From an uncultured Actinomycetes bacterium (GTDB lineage Bacteria > Actinomycetota > Thermoleophilia > Solirubrobacterales > 70-9), in contig CAMPIP010000026.1 in assembly GCA_946886425.1 (NCBI GenBank), forward strand, positions 1-18,824: DNA of 18,824 nt. The letters run 5' to 3'. Numbering within the stretch: position 1 is the stretch's first letter; each line of letters starts with the position of its first letter. This document shows, piece after piece, positions 6,616 through 13,157 of the stretch. Both the position numbers and the translations under genes were made by a program. Under the pieces are notes generated by a model. The model was not told the DNA's origin. It ran no database searches and saw nothing but the letters and a program-made list of their open reading frames with translations.

Positions 6616-7104
6616 GTGGCCGCGGCCGACAACCTGGCGACGATCGAGCGCTTGTACGCGGCCTTCGGCGAGTGCAACGGGGCGGCGATGACCGCCTGCT
6701 ACGCGCCCGGCGCCCACTTTCGCGACCCCGCCTTCGGGGACCTCGAGGGCGACGACGTCGGGGCGATGTGGCGGATGCTGACCGGCCGCGCCACCGACCT
6801 GGTGATCGAGCTCCACGAGCACGAGGCGGGGGAGGAGACCGGCACCGCCCACTGGATCGCGCGCTACACGTTCTCCACCGGCCGACCGGTCGTCAACGAC
6901 ATCCAGGCCCGCTTCCGCTTCGCTCCCGACGGCCGCATCGCCGACCACGTCGACGAGTTCGACTTCCGCAACTGGGCCAAGCAGGCCCTCGGCCCGGCCG
7001 GCCACCTGGTCGCCCTGCTGCCGCCGCTGCGCGCCAAGGCCCGGGGCAAAGCGCTCGAGCAGCTCGCCGCCTACAAGCGCGACGAGACCGGCTCCAGCCT
7101 CTAG
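6616..7104 (+). CDS. NTF2-like / SnoaL-like domain protein
   Basis: The product is 162 residues from GTG 6616, four bases after the ytoQ stop, so it is translated from the same mRNA. The pattern NLATIERLYAAFGECNGAAMTACYAPGAHFRDPAFG, then LEGDDVGAMWRML near residues 36-54, is the typical start of the nuclear transport factor 2-like cone fold. FDFRNWAKQALGP near the end is usual for the subgroup related to ketosteroid isomerases. Proteins of this fold bind or isomerise small hydrophobic molecules, but many have no known activity. No catalytic pair can be assigned with confidence, and the substrate is unknown. Confidence 0.82.
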   Translation: MAAADNLATIERLYAAFGECNGAAMTACYAPGAHFRDPAFGDLEGDDVGAMWRMLTGRATDLVIELHEHEAGEETGTAHWIARYTFSTGRPVVNDIQARFRFAPDGRIADHVDEFDFRNWAKQALGPAGHLVALLPPLRAKARGKALEQLAAYKRDETGSSL

Positions 7105-7186
7105 TTGTCCCTCGTCGTCCCGGCTGTTTCTCCCCGCAAATCGCGGAGAGGACGCGCTGCCGCCAGTTTTCCGCCGACCCCGTATG

Positions 7187-7200
7187 CGAACATACGTTCG
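7187..7200. promoter_or_regulatory. LexA/SOS box before the radical SAM gene
   Basis: CGAACATACGTTCG is a perfect palindrome with arms CGAAC and GTTCG and a four-base centre. It fits the Gram-positive LexA consensus CGAACRNRYGTTYC over the core and the GAAC-N4-GTTC of mycobacterial SOS boxes. It ends one base before the ATG at 7202, so bound LexA would cover the promoter or the first transcribed base. Overlapping flanking CGTATG/CATACG repeats make the site more symmetric still. An ATG at 7184 would place the box inside the gene and is therefore disfavoured. Confidence 0.82.
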
Positions 7201-7201
7201 T

Positions 7202-8293
7202 ATGAGATGGGACGAACAAAGAGTCGAGAACGACCTGCGGTTGCCCGGGGTGGGCGACGGCACCGTGGTCCGGACCTTCGACGCGCCGGAGGCGATGGGG
7301 ATCAACTTCCACGAGGTCCGCGCCCGCTCGGCGCTCAACCACGTGCCCGGTGGGAGGTACGGATTCAGCTGGACGATCAACCCCTATCGAGGCTGCAGTC
7401 ACGCCTGCACCTATTGCTTTGCCCGGCGCACGCACAAATACCTCGACCTCGATCCGGGGCGGGACTTCGAGCGGGAGATCGTCGTAAAGGTCAACGTCCC
7501 GGAGCTGCTGCGGGCGGAGCTGGCGCGGCCGAGCTGGGAGCGGGACCTGGTCGCGCTGGGGACCAACACCGACCCCTACCAGTGGGTCGAGAGCCGTTAC
7601 CGGATGATGCCGGAGATCCTCGAGGCGCTGGAGCGGGCGGAAACGCCGGTCTCGGTGCTGACCAAGTCGCCGTTGGCGATGCGCGACGTGAAGATCTACC
7701 AGCGGATGGCGAAGAAGCTGCCGGTCTCGGTGAACATGTCGGTGCCGACGCTGGACGAGGACGCCTGGCGAGCCACCGAGCCGCACACGCCCAGTCCCGC
7801 CGCCCGGCTCGATGCCGTCGCCGAGTTGCGCCGGCGCGGCATCGACTCCGGCGTCCTGATCGCGCCGCTGATGCCCGGCATCAACGACGACCCCGACCAG
7901 GTCCGCCCGATCGTCGAGAAGGCGCGCAAGGCCGGCGCCACCTTCCTCGGTGGCGTCGCCCTCCACCTTCGCGACGAGGTCAAGGACGTCTTCTTCGCCT
8001 GGCTCGAAACCAAACGCCCCGACCTCCTGCCCACATACGAACAGCTCTACCGCGGCCGCGCCTACATGAAGCCCGAGCAGAGGAAGAAGGCCACCCGCGC
8101 GGTGCGCGGCTGGGGGAGAGGAAGGGTGACGAGCTCAACCCCCACTGGGAAAGCGGGCAACTCCCGGAATTCGGAGTCCAGACGAGCGGTTTCTGCGGGG
8201 GGTGGCGCGGGGAGAGGGGGGTCGAGGACGACCGCGCCCGCAGACCCCCCTCTCCCCGTGACAGGACCCGCCGCGCAGAAAGCCCTCTTCTAA
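7202..8293 (+). CDS. Rv2578c-family radical SAM protein with C-terminal clamp-binding-type motif
   Basis: The product is 363 residues. The radical SAM cluster motif CSHACTYC (CxxxCxxC; C65, C69, C72) would hold a 4Fe-4S cluster for S-adenosylmethionine cleavage. It is followed by FARRTHKYLDLDPG and LGTNTDPYQ, as in the Rv2578c/SplB-like family. ATG 7202 is chosen because MRWDEQ resembles the MRW start I recall for Rv2578c, and because the LexA box then sits upstream. After the catalytic domain (to about 300) comes a ~58-residue low-complexity Gly/Ser/Arg/Pro tail ending QKALF at the extreme C-terminus, which fits QxxLF sliding-clamp-binding peptides. The substrate is unknown. A DNA-lesion or replisome role is inferred from the SOS box and clamp motif. 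The stop overlaps the ligase stop (CTAA). Confidence 0.88.
   Translation: MRWDEQRVENDLRLPGVGDGTVVRTFDAPEAMGINFHEVRARSALNHVPGGRYGFSWTINPYRGCSHACTYCFARRTHKYLDLDPGRDFEREIVVKVNVPELLRAELARPSWERDLVALGTNTDPYQWVESRYRMMPEILEALERAETPVSVLTKSPLAMRDVKIYQRMAKKLPVSVNMSVPTLDEDAWRATEPHTPSPAARLDAVAELRRRGIDSGVLIAPLMPGINDDPDQVRPIVEKARKAGATFLGGVALHLRDEVKDVFFAWLETKRPDLLPTYEQLYRGRAYMKPEQRKKATRAVRGWGRGRVTSSTPTGKAGNSRNSESRRAVSAGGGAGRGGSRTTAPADPPLPVTGPAAQKALF
8208..8258. repeat. Perfect 16-bp-arm hairpin inside the radical SAM tail coding region
   Basis: The left arm (8208-8223) and right arm (8243-8258) are perfect inverted copies, separated by 19 bases. The left arm is purine-rich with two long G runs. A further matched pair, TTTCTGCG (8190-8197) with CGCAGAAA (8274-8281), extends the fold outward with bulges. 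The structure lies in the segment coding for the low-complexity linker just before the C-terminal QKALF. Confidence 0.85.
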
Positions 8294-9240
8294 TCCCCTT
8301 CGTCCAATTCCGAGAAGGTGCACTCCGCCGGCGCCTTGTCGTCGCGGAACCGGTGGAAGCGGGCGCCGTGGCGGATGCGGCCGCCGGCGGCATGGTCGTA
8401 GCCGACCTCGATGACCAACTCGGGGCGGAGGGCGACCCACTCGAGGTCGCGGCCGCCGGTCCAACGGCTCGGCTCGGCGCTGCCGCGGTCGCCGGTCTCC
8501 AGCGGGGCCAGCATCGAGCGCATCGCCCGTTTCGCTTCCTTGCTGAAGCCGGAGATGTGGCCGACGGGACGCAGCTCGTCGCCGTCGTAGAGACCCAGGA
8601 TCAGCGAGCCGACGGTGCCCTCCTCTTTGCCGGGTCGCCAGCCGAGGACCACGCAGTCGATCGTCCGCTCGCGCTTCACCTTCGCCATGCCGCGGCGTTT
8701 GCCGGGCTCGTAGACCGCGTCGAGCTGCTTCGCCATCACGCCCTCGCCGGTCCGCAGCCATTTCTCGGCCGCCGCCGGGTCCGGGGTCAGTGGCGTCAGC
8801 TCCAGCCCGGCCCGCTCGCCGATCGCCTCCAGGCGCCGCCGCCGCTCGGCCAGCGGCGCCTCCAGCAGCGCCTCGTCGCCCTCGGCCAGCAGGTCGAAGA
8901 CGACGTACTGGACCGGGATCTCCTTGGAGAGCATCTCGATCCGCGACTGGGCGGGGTGGATCCGTTCCTGGAGAGAGTCGAATTCGAGGTTGCCGTCGCT
9001 GTCGCGGATCACCAGCTCGCCGTCCAGCACCCAGCGCCCCGGCGCGAAGCTCAACTCCGGGAAGTACCGCCGCAGTTCTTTGCCACCGCGCGACTGCACG
9101 TAGAAGTCGTCGCCGTCGACAAACACGATCGCCCGGAACCCGTCCAGCTTCGGCTCATACGCCCACCCCTCCCCTTCTGGCAGGACTTTCCGCGTCAGGG
9201 CCAACTGGGGCTTGATAGGCGGTGCCAGTGGCAGGCTCAC
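8290..9240 (-). CDS. ligC: ATP-dependent DNA ligase, LigC type
   Basis: The product is 316 residues, the compact ligase size (nucleotidyltransferase plus OB fold). Motif I EPKLDGFRA is at 29-37, with K31 the lysine that is adenylated. DGELVIRD is at 73-80, motif III YVVFDLLAEG at 112-121, motif IV EGVMAK at 166-171 and motif V KVKRERTID at 187-195. The OB-fold end has RWTGGRDLEWVALRPELVIEVGYDH. It lacks polymerase and phosphoesterase domains, so it is LigC-like rather than LigD. The start is one of two consecutive GTG codons (9243 or 9240). GTG 9240 gives MSLPLAPPIKPQLA, close to the start I recall for mycobacterial LigC. SD support is weak. It seals nicks in DNA repair and converges on the radical SAM gene. 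Confidence 0.88.
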   Translation of the reverse strand: MSLPLAPPIKPQLALTRKVLPEGEGWAYEPKLDGFRAIVFVDGDDFYVQSRGGKELRRYFPELSFAPGRWVLDGELVIRDSDGNLEFDSLQERIHPAQSRIEMLSKEIPVQYVVFDLLAEGDEALLEAPLAERRRRLEAIGERAGLELTPLTPDPAAAEKWLRTGEGVMAKQLDAVYEPGKRRGMAKVKRERTIDCVVLGWRPGKEEGTVGSLILGLYDGDELRPVGHISGFSKEAKRAMRSMLAPLETGDRGSAEPSRWTGGRDLEWVALRPELVIEVGYDHAAGGRIRHGARFHRFRDDKAPAECTFSELDEGD

Positions 9241-9257
9241 CACCGAGAGGCTACGTG

Positions 9258-9320
9258 AGGCGGAGCTGACACCCCGACGCCGGAAACTCCTCTTCCGCCG
9301 GAGGGGTGTCAGCCCCGCCT
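9258..9320 (-). repeat. 63-nt hairpin at the oppF stop, upstream of ligC
   Basis: 18-bp arms at 9258-9275 and 9303-9320 match at 17 positions. The one mismatch becomes a G-U pair in minus-strand RNA but an A-C clash in plus-strand RNA, so the fold is better in the transcript of the flanking genes. A smaller inner stem (CGGAA/TTCCG) lies in the loop. It covers the oppF stop codon. There is no downstream U-run, so it may be an mRNA-stabilising or processing structure rather than a terminator. Confidence 0.75.
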
Positions 9321-10133
9321 TGCGCGCGCTTCCTTGGGATCCGGCACCGGCACCGCCGCGAGCAGCTTCTTCGTGTACTCGTCGCGCGGCTGCTCGCAGA
9401 CCTGGTCGGCGGTGCCCTCCTCGACGATCTTGCCCTTGTTCATCACCGCGATCCGGTCGGCGATGTGGCGGACGACGCCGATGTCGTGGGCGACGAACAG
9501 GTAGGTCAGGCCCAGTTCGTCCTGCAGATCGTCGAGCAGGTTGACGATCTGGGCCTGGATCGAGACGTCGAGGGCCGAGACCGGCTCGTCGGCGATCACG
9601 AGCTTCGGCCGCGGCGCCAGCGCTCTGGCGATCCCGATCCGTTGCCGTTGCCCGCCGGAGAACTCGTGTGGGAAGCGGTTGTAGTGCTCGCTGGCGAGGC
9701 CGACCCGCTCGAGCAGCTCGTGGACTCGCTTGCGCAGCTCGGCGCCGGAGGCGACATCCTGGCGCTTCAGCGGGTCCCCGACGATCTGGCCGACGCGTTT
9801 GCGCGGGTTCAGCGAGGCGTAGGGGTCCTGGAAGATCATCTGCATCTCGCGCCGGAGCGGCCGCATCCGCCGCCGGGAGAGGCCGGCTATCTCCCGCCCC
9901 TCGAAGCGCACCGAGCCGGAGCTCGGCTTGGTCAGCCCCAGCACCGCCCGGCAGGCCGTCGACTTGCCGCTGCCGGACTCGCCGACCAGGCCGAGGGTCT
10001 GGCCGCGCTCGACCCGGAAGCCGATCCCATCGACCGCCCGCACCCGGTCGACCTCGCGGTCGATCAGGATCCCCCGCTTGACCGGGAAGTGCTTGACGAG
10101 GTCGCTGACCTCGAGCAGGGCCTCGCCGCTCAT
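9309..10133 (-). CDS. oppF: Peptide ABC transporter ATP-binding protein, OppF/DppF type (short)
   Basis: The product is 274 residues from ATG 10133, which overlaps the oppD stop (ATGA). Walker [10 protein letters not shown] is at 51-59, with Q-loop MIFQDPYASLNP, signature FSGGQRQRIGIARAL, Walker B LVIADEPVSALD and H-loop VAHDIG. The opening KHFPVKRG is typical of the OppF subgroup. It ends soon after the EYTKKLLAAVP segment and lacks the usual cysteine-containing oligopeptide-transporter C-terminal region that its partner OppD keeps. The frame is open further upstream, but that extension is antisense-type low-complexity sequence. It pairs with OppD as the nucleotide-binding dimer on the cytosolic side of the importer. 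Confidence 0.88.
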   Translation of the reverse strand: MSGEALLEVSDLVKHFPVKRGILIDREVDRVRAVDGIGFRVERGQTLGLVGESGSGKSTACRAVLGLTKPSSGSVRFEGREIAGLSRRRMRPLRREMQMIFQDPYASLNPRKRVGQIVGDPLKRQDVASGAELRKRVHELLERVGLASEHYNRFPHEFSGGQRQRIGIARALAPRPKLVIADEPVSALDVSIQAQIVNLLDDLQDELGLTYLFVAHDIGVVRHIADRIAVMNKGKIVEEGTADQVCEQPRDEYTKKLLAAVPVPDPKEARARRG

Positions 10134-11167
10134 GGCCCCGGTGCCTCCAGGCCGATCTGGCCATTGACCTCCCGCTTGGCCCGCTTTTCCTCCGGAGTCA
10201 GCCAGCAGCGGTCGCGGTGTTCCGGGGCCTCCGCCAGCCGCGCCTCCAGCGCCGGCACCCGCGGGCACTTGCCGAACTCGTGCGGGCAGCGGGGCCGGAA
10301 GGCGCAGCCCCGCGGCAGCTCCAGCAGCGAGGGCGGGGCGCCGCCGATCTGCGGCAGCCGCGGCGGCCGCGGCCGGTCGAGCCTGGTCAGCGAGCCGAGC
10401 AGTCCCCAGGTATAGGGGTGCTGGGGGTCGTAGAAGATCTCGTCGAGGCTGCCCTCCTCGACCACCTTGCCGGCGTACATGACCAGCACCCGGTCGGCGA
10501 CTTCGGCGACCACTCCGAGGTCGTGGGTGATCAGGATCGTCGCCAGCCCCCGTTCGCGGTTGAGGTCCTCGAGCAGGCGGAGGATCTGGGCCTGGATCGT
10601 CACGTCGAGCGCGGTGGTCGGCTCGTCGGCGATCAGCACGTCGGGCTCCAGGGCCAGCGCCATCGCGATCATCGCCCGCTGCCGCATCCCACCCGAGAAC
10701 TCGTGCGGGTAGTCGTCGACCCGCTTCTCGGCCTCGGGGATGCCGACCGCCTCGAACAGCTCCACCGCCCGTACCCGCGCCTCCTCCTTGGAGATGTCGC
10801 GGTGCGCTCGCATCGCCTCGGCGAGCTGGCGGCCGATCCGGTAGACCGGGTTGAAGGAGGTCATCGGGTCCTGGAAGACCATCGCGATCCGGTCGCCGCG
10901 CAGCCGCCGCAGGGTCGCGTCGCTGGCCTCGATCAGCTCCTCGCCCTCAAACTCCACCGAGCCCTCGATCCGCGCGTTCCGCGAGCGGGTCAGGCCCATG
11001 ATCGTCTGCGCGGTGACGCTCTTCCCCGAGCCCGACTCGCCGACGATCGCCAGCACCTCGCCCGGCCGCAGCTCGAAGCTGACGCCGTCGACCGCCTGCA
11101 GCAGCCCGGCTTCGGTGGCGAAGCCGACCCGCAGGTCGCTGACCGAGAGGATCGCCCCGTCGCTCAC
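10130..11167 (-). CDS. oppD: Peptide ABC transporter ATP-binding protein, OppD/DppD type
   Basis: The product is 345 residues from GTG 11167, overlapping the oppB stop (GTGA). Walker A GESGSGKS is at 43-50. Then come Q-loop [12 protein letters not shown], signature [15 protein letters not shown], Walker [13 protein letters not shown] and H-loop ITHDLG. The C-terminal oligopeptide-transporter domain is present, with [16 protein letters not shown] and HRDRCWL giving the four cysteines seen in this family. A much longer open frame continues upstream but is the antisense frame of the permease gene. It hydrolyses ATP together with OppF to drive peptide import. Confidence 0.9.
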   Translation of the reverse strand: MSDGAILSVSDLRVGFATEAGLLQAVDGVSFELRPGEVLAIVGESGSGKSVTAQTIMGLTRSRNARIEGSVEFEGEELIEASDATLRRLRGDRIAMVFQDPMTSFNPVYRIGRQLAEAMRAHRDISKEEARVRAVELFEAVGIPEAEKRVDDYPHEFSGGMRQRAMIAMALALEPDVLIADEPTTALDVTIQAQILRLLEDLNRERGLATILITHDLGVVAEVADRVLVMYAGKVVEEGSLDEIFYDPQHPYTWGLLGSLTRLDRPRPPRLPQIGGAPPSLLELPRGCAFRPRCPHEFGKCPRVPALEARLAEAPEHRDRCWLTPEEKRAKREVNGQIGLEAPGP

Positions 11168-12123
11168 CGGGCCGAGGCCCCCAGCCGCACCCGCGGGTCC
11201 AGGTACGCGTAGAAGATGTCGACGACGGCGTTCACGAAGACGACGAAGAAGGCGCCGTAGAGGGTGACGCCCATGATCGGCGGCAGTTCGAGTTTGGCGA
11301 TCGCTTCCGCGGCGTAGAGCCCGACGCCGTCGATGTCGTAGAGCGATTCGGTGATGATCGCGGTGCCGGCGATCGTCGCCCCGAAGTCGAGCCCGAACAG
11401 GGTGACGATCGGGATCAGCGAGTTGCGCAGCACGTGCCGGGTCATCACCCGGCGCTCGCTCAATCCCTTGGCCCGCGCCGTCCGCACATAGTCCTCGTCC
11501 ATCGCGTCGATCATGTTCGAGCGCAGCACCCGGCTGTAGAAGCCGATCGAGAGGACGGCGAGAGTGAACCAGGGCAGGATCAGGTGCTTGAACCATTCCC
11601 AGGGTTCTTCGGTCAGCGGCGTGTAGCCGCCGCTGGGGAAGATTTCCAGCTTGTAGGTGAGGAAGTAGATGAGGACCGGGGCGATCAGGAAGACCGGGAT
11701 CGAGATCCCCGCGACGGCGACCCCGGTCAGTACCCGGTCGAGCGCGCCACCCGGTTTCAGTGCTGAGAGGTAGCCGAGCAGCAGTCCGAAGAAGAGCCAG
11801 ACGATCGCGGCGCCGATGCTGAGCGAGAGCGTCGCCGGGATCCGTTCGAAGATCTGTTCGTCGACCGGCAGCCGTGGTTCGTAGGAGGTCAGCTCGCCGC
11901 TGAACACCTTCTCCATCATCGTCAGGTACTGCCGCGGCAGCGACTCGTCGAAGCCCCATTCTTCTTCGATGCTCTTGACCAGGACCGGCGTCGCGTTCTT
12001 GCCGGCCAGCCGCTGCGCCGGCGGCGAGTTGGGGATCACGTTGAAGACCAGGAAGACGATCACCGAGACGAGGAAGAGAACGATCGCCATCCCGGCCAGC
12101 CGCCTGACGATGAAGCGCGCCAT
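11164..12123 (-). CDS. oppB: Peptide ABC transporter permease, OppB/DppB type
   Basis: The product is 319 residues from ATG 12123, which shares one base with the oppC stop (TGATG). It begins MARFIVRRLAGMAIVLFLVS, the usual first helix of DppB. An extracytoplasmic loop follows, with GFDESLPRQYLTMMEKVFSGEL, then five more membrane helices. The cytoplasmic EAA loop reads DYVRTARAKGLSERRVMTRHVLRN and docks with an ATPase. It ends with the YAYLDPRVRLG signature. It forms half of the transmembrane channel. Confidence 0.92.
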   Translation of the reverse strand: MARFIVRRLAGMAIVLFLVSVIVFLVFNVIPNSPPAQRLAGKNATPVLVKSIEEEWGFDESLPRQYLTMMEKVFSGELTSYEPRLPVDEQIFERIPATLSLSIGAAIVWLFFGLLLGYLSALKPGGALDRVLTGVAVAGISIPVFLIAPVLIYFLTYKLEIFPSGGYTPLTEEPWEWFKHLILPWFTLAVLSIGFYSRVLRSNMIDAMDEDYVRTARAKGLSERRVMTRHVLRNSLIPIVTLFGLDFGATIAGTAIITESLYDIDGVGLYAAEAIAKLELPPIMGVTLYGAFFVVFVNAVVDIFYAYLDPRVRLGASAR

Positions 12124-13151
12124 CAGACCGAGGCCCCCTCCGGCTCGGCCGTGCCGGCGTGAGCCTCGAGCCGCACCTTCGAGCGCGGGTCGAGCGCGTC
12201 GCGGAGGCCGTCGCCGACGATGTTCAGGGACAGCACGGTCAGCAGGATCATCGTCCCGGGGATGATTGCCAGCAGCGGCTGCGTGGTCAGCAGCTCCTCG
12301 CCGATCGAGATCATCGAGCCCCAGGACGAGTTGGGCGGCTGCACGCCGGCGCCGAGGAACGAGAGCGCCGCCTCGAAGAGCATGTTGTTGGCGACGTTGA
12401 GGGTGAAGAAGACGATGATCGTCGAGGCCAGGTTGGGAAGGATCTCGGCGAACATCACCCGCAGCGGCCCGGCCCCCTGGGCGACAGCCGCTTCGACGAA
12501 CTCCTTTTCGCTCAGGGCAAGGACTTCACCGCGCAGCGGTCGCGCCATGTAGGGCACGGTGAAGACGCAGATCACGAAGATCGGTACCCAGATCGAGCCG
12601 CCGGACAGTTCGAGCGGGCCGATCTTGAGGCCGCCGACGGCTAAGGAGACGCCGAGCGCGATCCCGAACAGCAGCACCGGCAACGACCAGATCACGTCGA
12701 GGGTGCGGGCGATCACGGCGTCGACCCAGCCCCGGTAGTAGCCGGCGAGGAGGCCGAGGATCGTCGCCACGATCGTCGTGATCAGCCCCGAGACGATGCC
12801 GATGAACAGCGAGGTGCGCCCGCCGTACATCAGCCGCACCATCTCGTCGCGACCGAGCCGGCTGTCGGCGCCGAGGAAGAACTTGCCGCCCGCTCCGAAC
12901 CACTGCGGCCCGATCGGCAGGCCCGCCGGGCTGACCACTTCCCGCGTTTCGTCGCCGACCTGAAGTTTCTGCAGGGTGTGGGTCTGGTTCGGTCCGGTCT
13001 CGGCGACGTGCTCGGACCAGAGCGGCGCCGCCAGCACGAAGAGGACGATCAGGACGAAGACGCCGAGGAAGGCGACCGCGAGCCGGTTGCGCAGGAACCG
13101 GTTGAGCGCGAGGCGCCAGGGCCCACGCTCCTCCGCGGCAACGCCCTCCAC
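12123..13151 (-). CDS. oppC: Peptide ABC transporter permease, OppC/DppC type
   Basis: The product is 342 residues from GTG 13151, six bases after the binding-protein stop. It shows the OppC_N region (ALNRFLRNRLAVAFLGVFVL), a loop with FFLGADSRLGRDEMVRLMYGGRTSL close to the family's LGTDxxGRDxxSR, then five helices. The EAA motif is EFVEAAVAQGAGPLRVMFAEILPN, and it ends NIVGDGLRDALDPRSK. The periplasmic loop between helices 1 and 2 is longer than usual, adding roughly 30 residues. It partners OppB in the channel. Confidence 0.92.
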   Translation of the reverse strand: MEGVAAEERGPWRLALNRFLRNRLAVAFLGVFVLIVLFVLAAPLWSEHVAETGPNQTHTLQKLQVGDETREVVSPAGLPIGPQWFGAGGKFFLGADSRLGRDEMVRLMYGGRTSLFIGIVSGLITTIVATILGLLAGYYRGWVDAVIARTLDVIWSLPVLLFGIALGVSLAVGGLKIGPLELSGGSIWVPIFVICVFTVPYMARPLRGEVLALSEKEFVEAAVAQGAGPLRVMFAEILPNLASTIIVFFTLNVANNMLFEAALSFLGAGVQPPNSSWGSMISIGEELLTTQPLLAIIPGTMILLTVLSLNIVGDGLRDALDPRSKVRLEAHAGTAEPEGASV

Positions 13152-13157
13152 CTTCGC

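Noticed and set aside
7130..7150. Terminator after the NTF2-like gene
   Set aside because: A small stem CTCCCCGC/GCGGAGAG with one mismatch is present, but there is no T-run and it is too weak to call.
7184..7201. ATG 7184 as the start of the radical SAM gene
   Set aside because: It would put the LexA box in the coding region. ATG 7202 gives the MRW start recalled for the mycobacterial homologue.
7105..9258. A 717-residue plus-strand frame over the radical SAM and ligase genes
   Set aside because: It overlaps two well-supported genes in other frames and has low-complexity shadow composition.
8290..10164. A 624-residue frame ending in the ligase
   Set aside because: Residues before the ligase start are an alternative frame of oppF and the hairpin. 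Ligase homology begins at MSLPLAPPIKP.
10130..11959. A 609-residue frame ending in OppD
   Set aside because: The N-terminal part is a shadow of oppB; OppD begins at GTG 11167.
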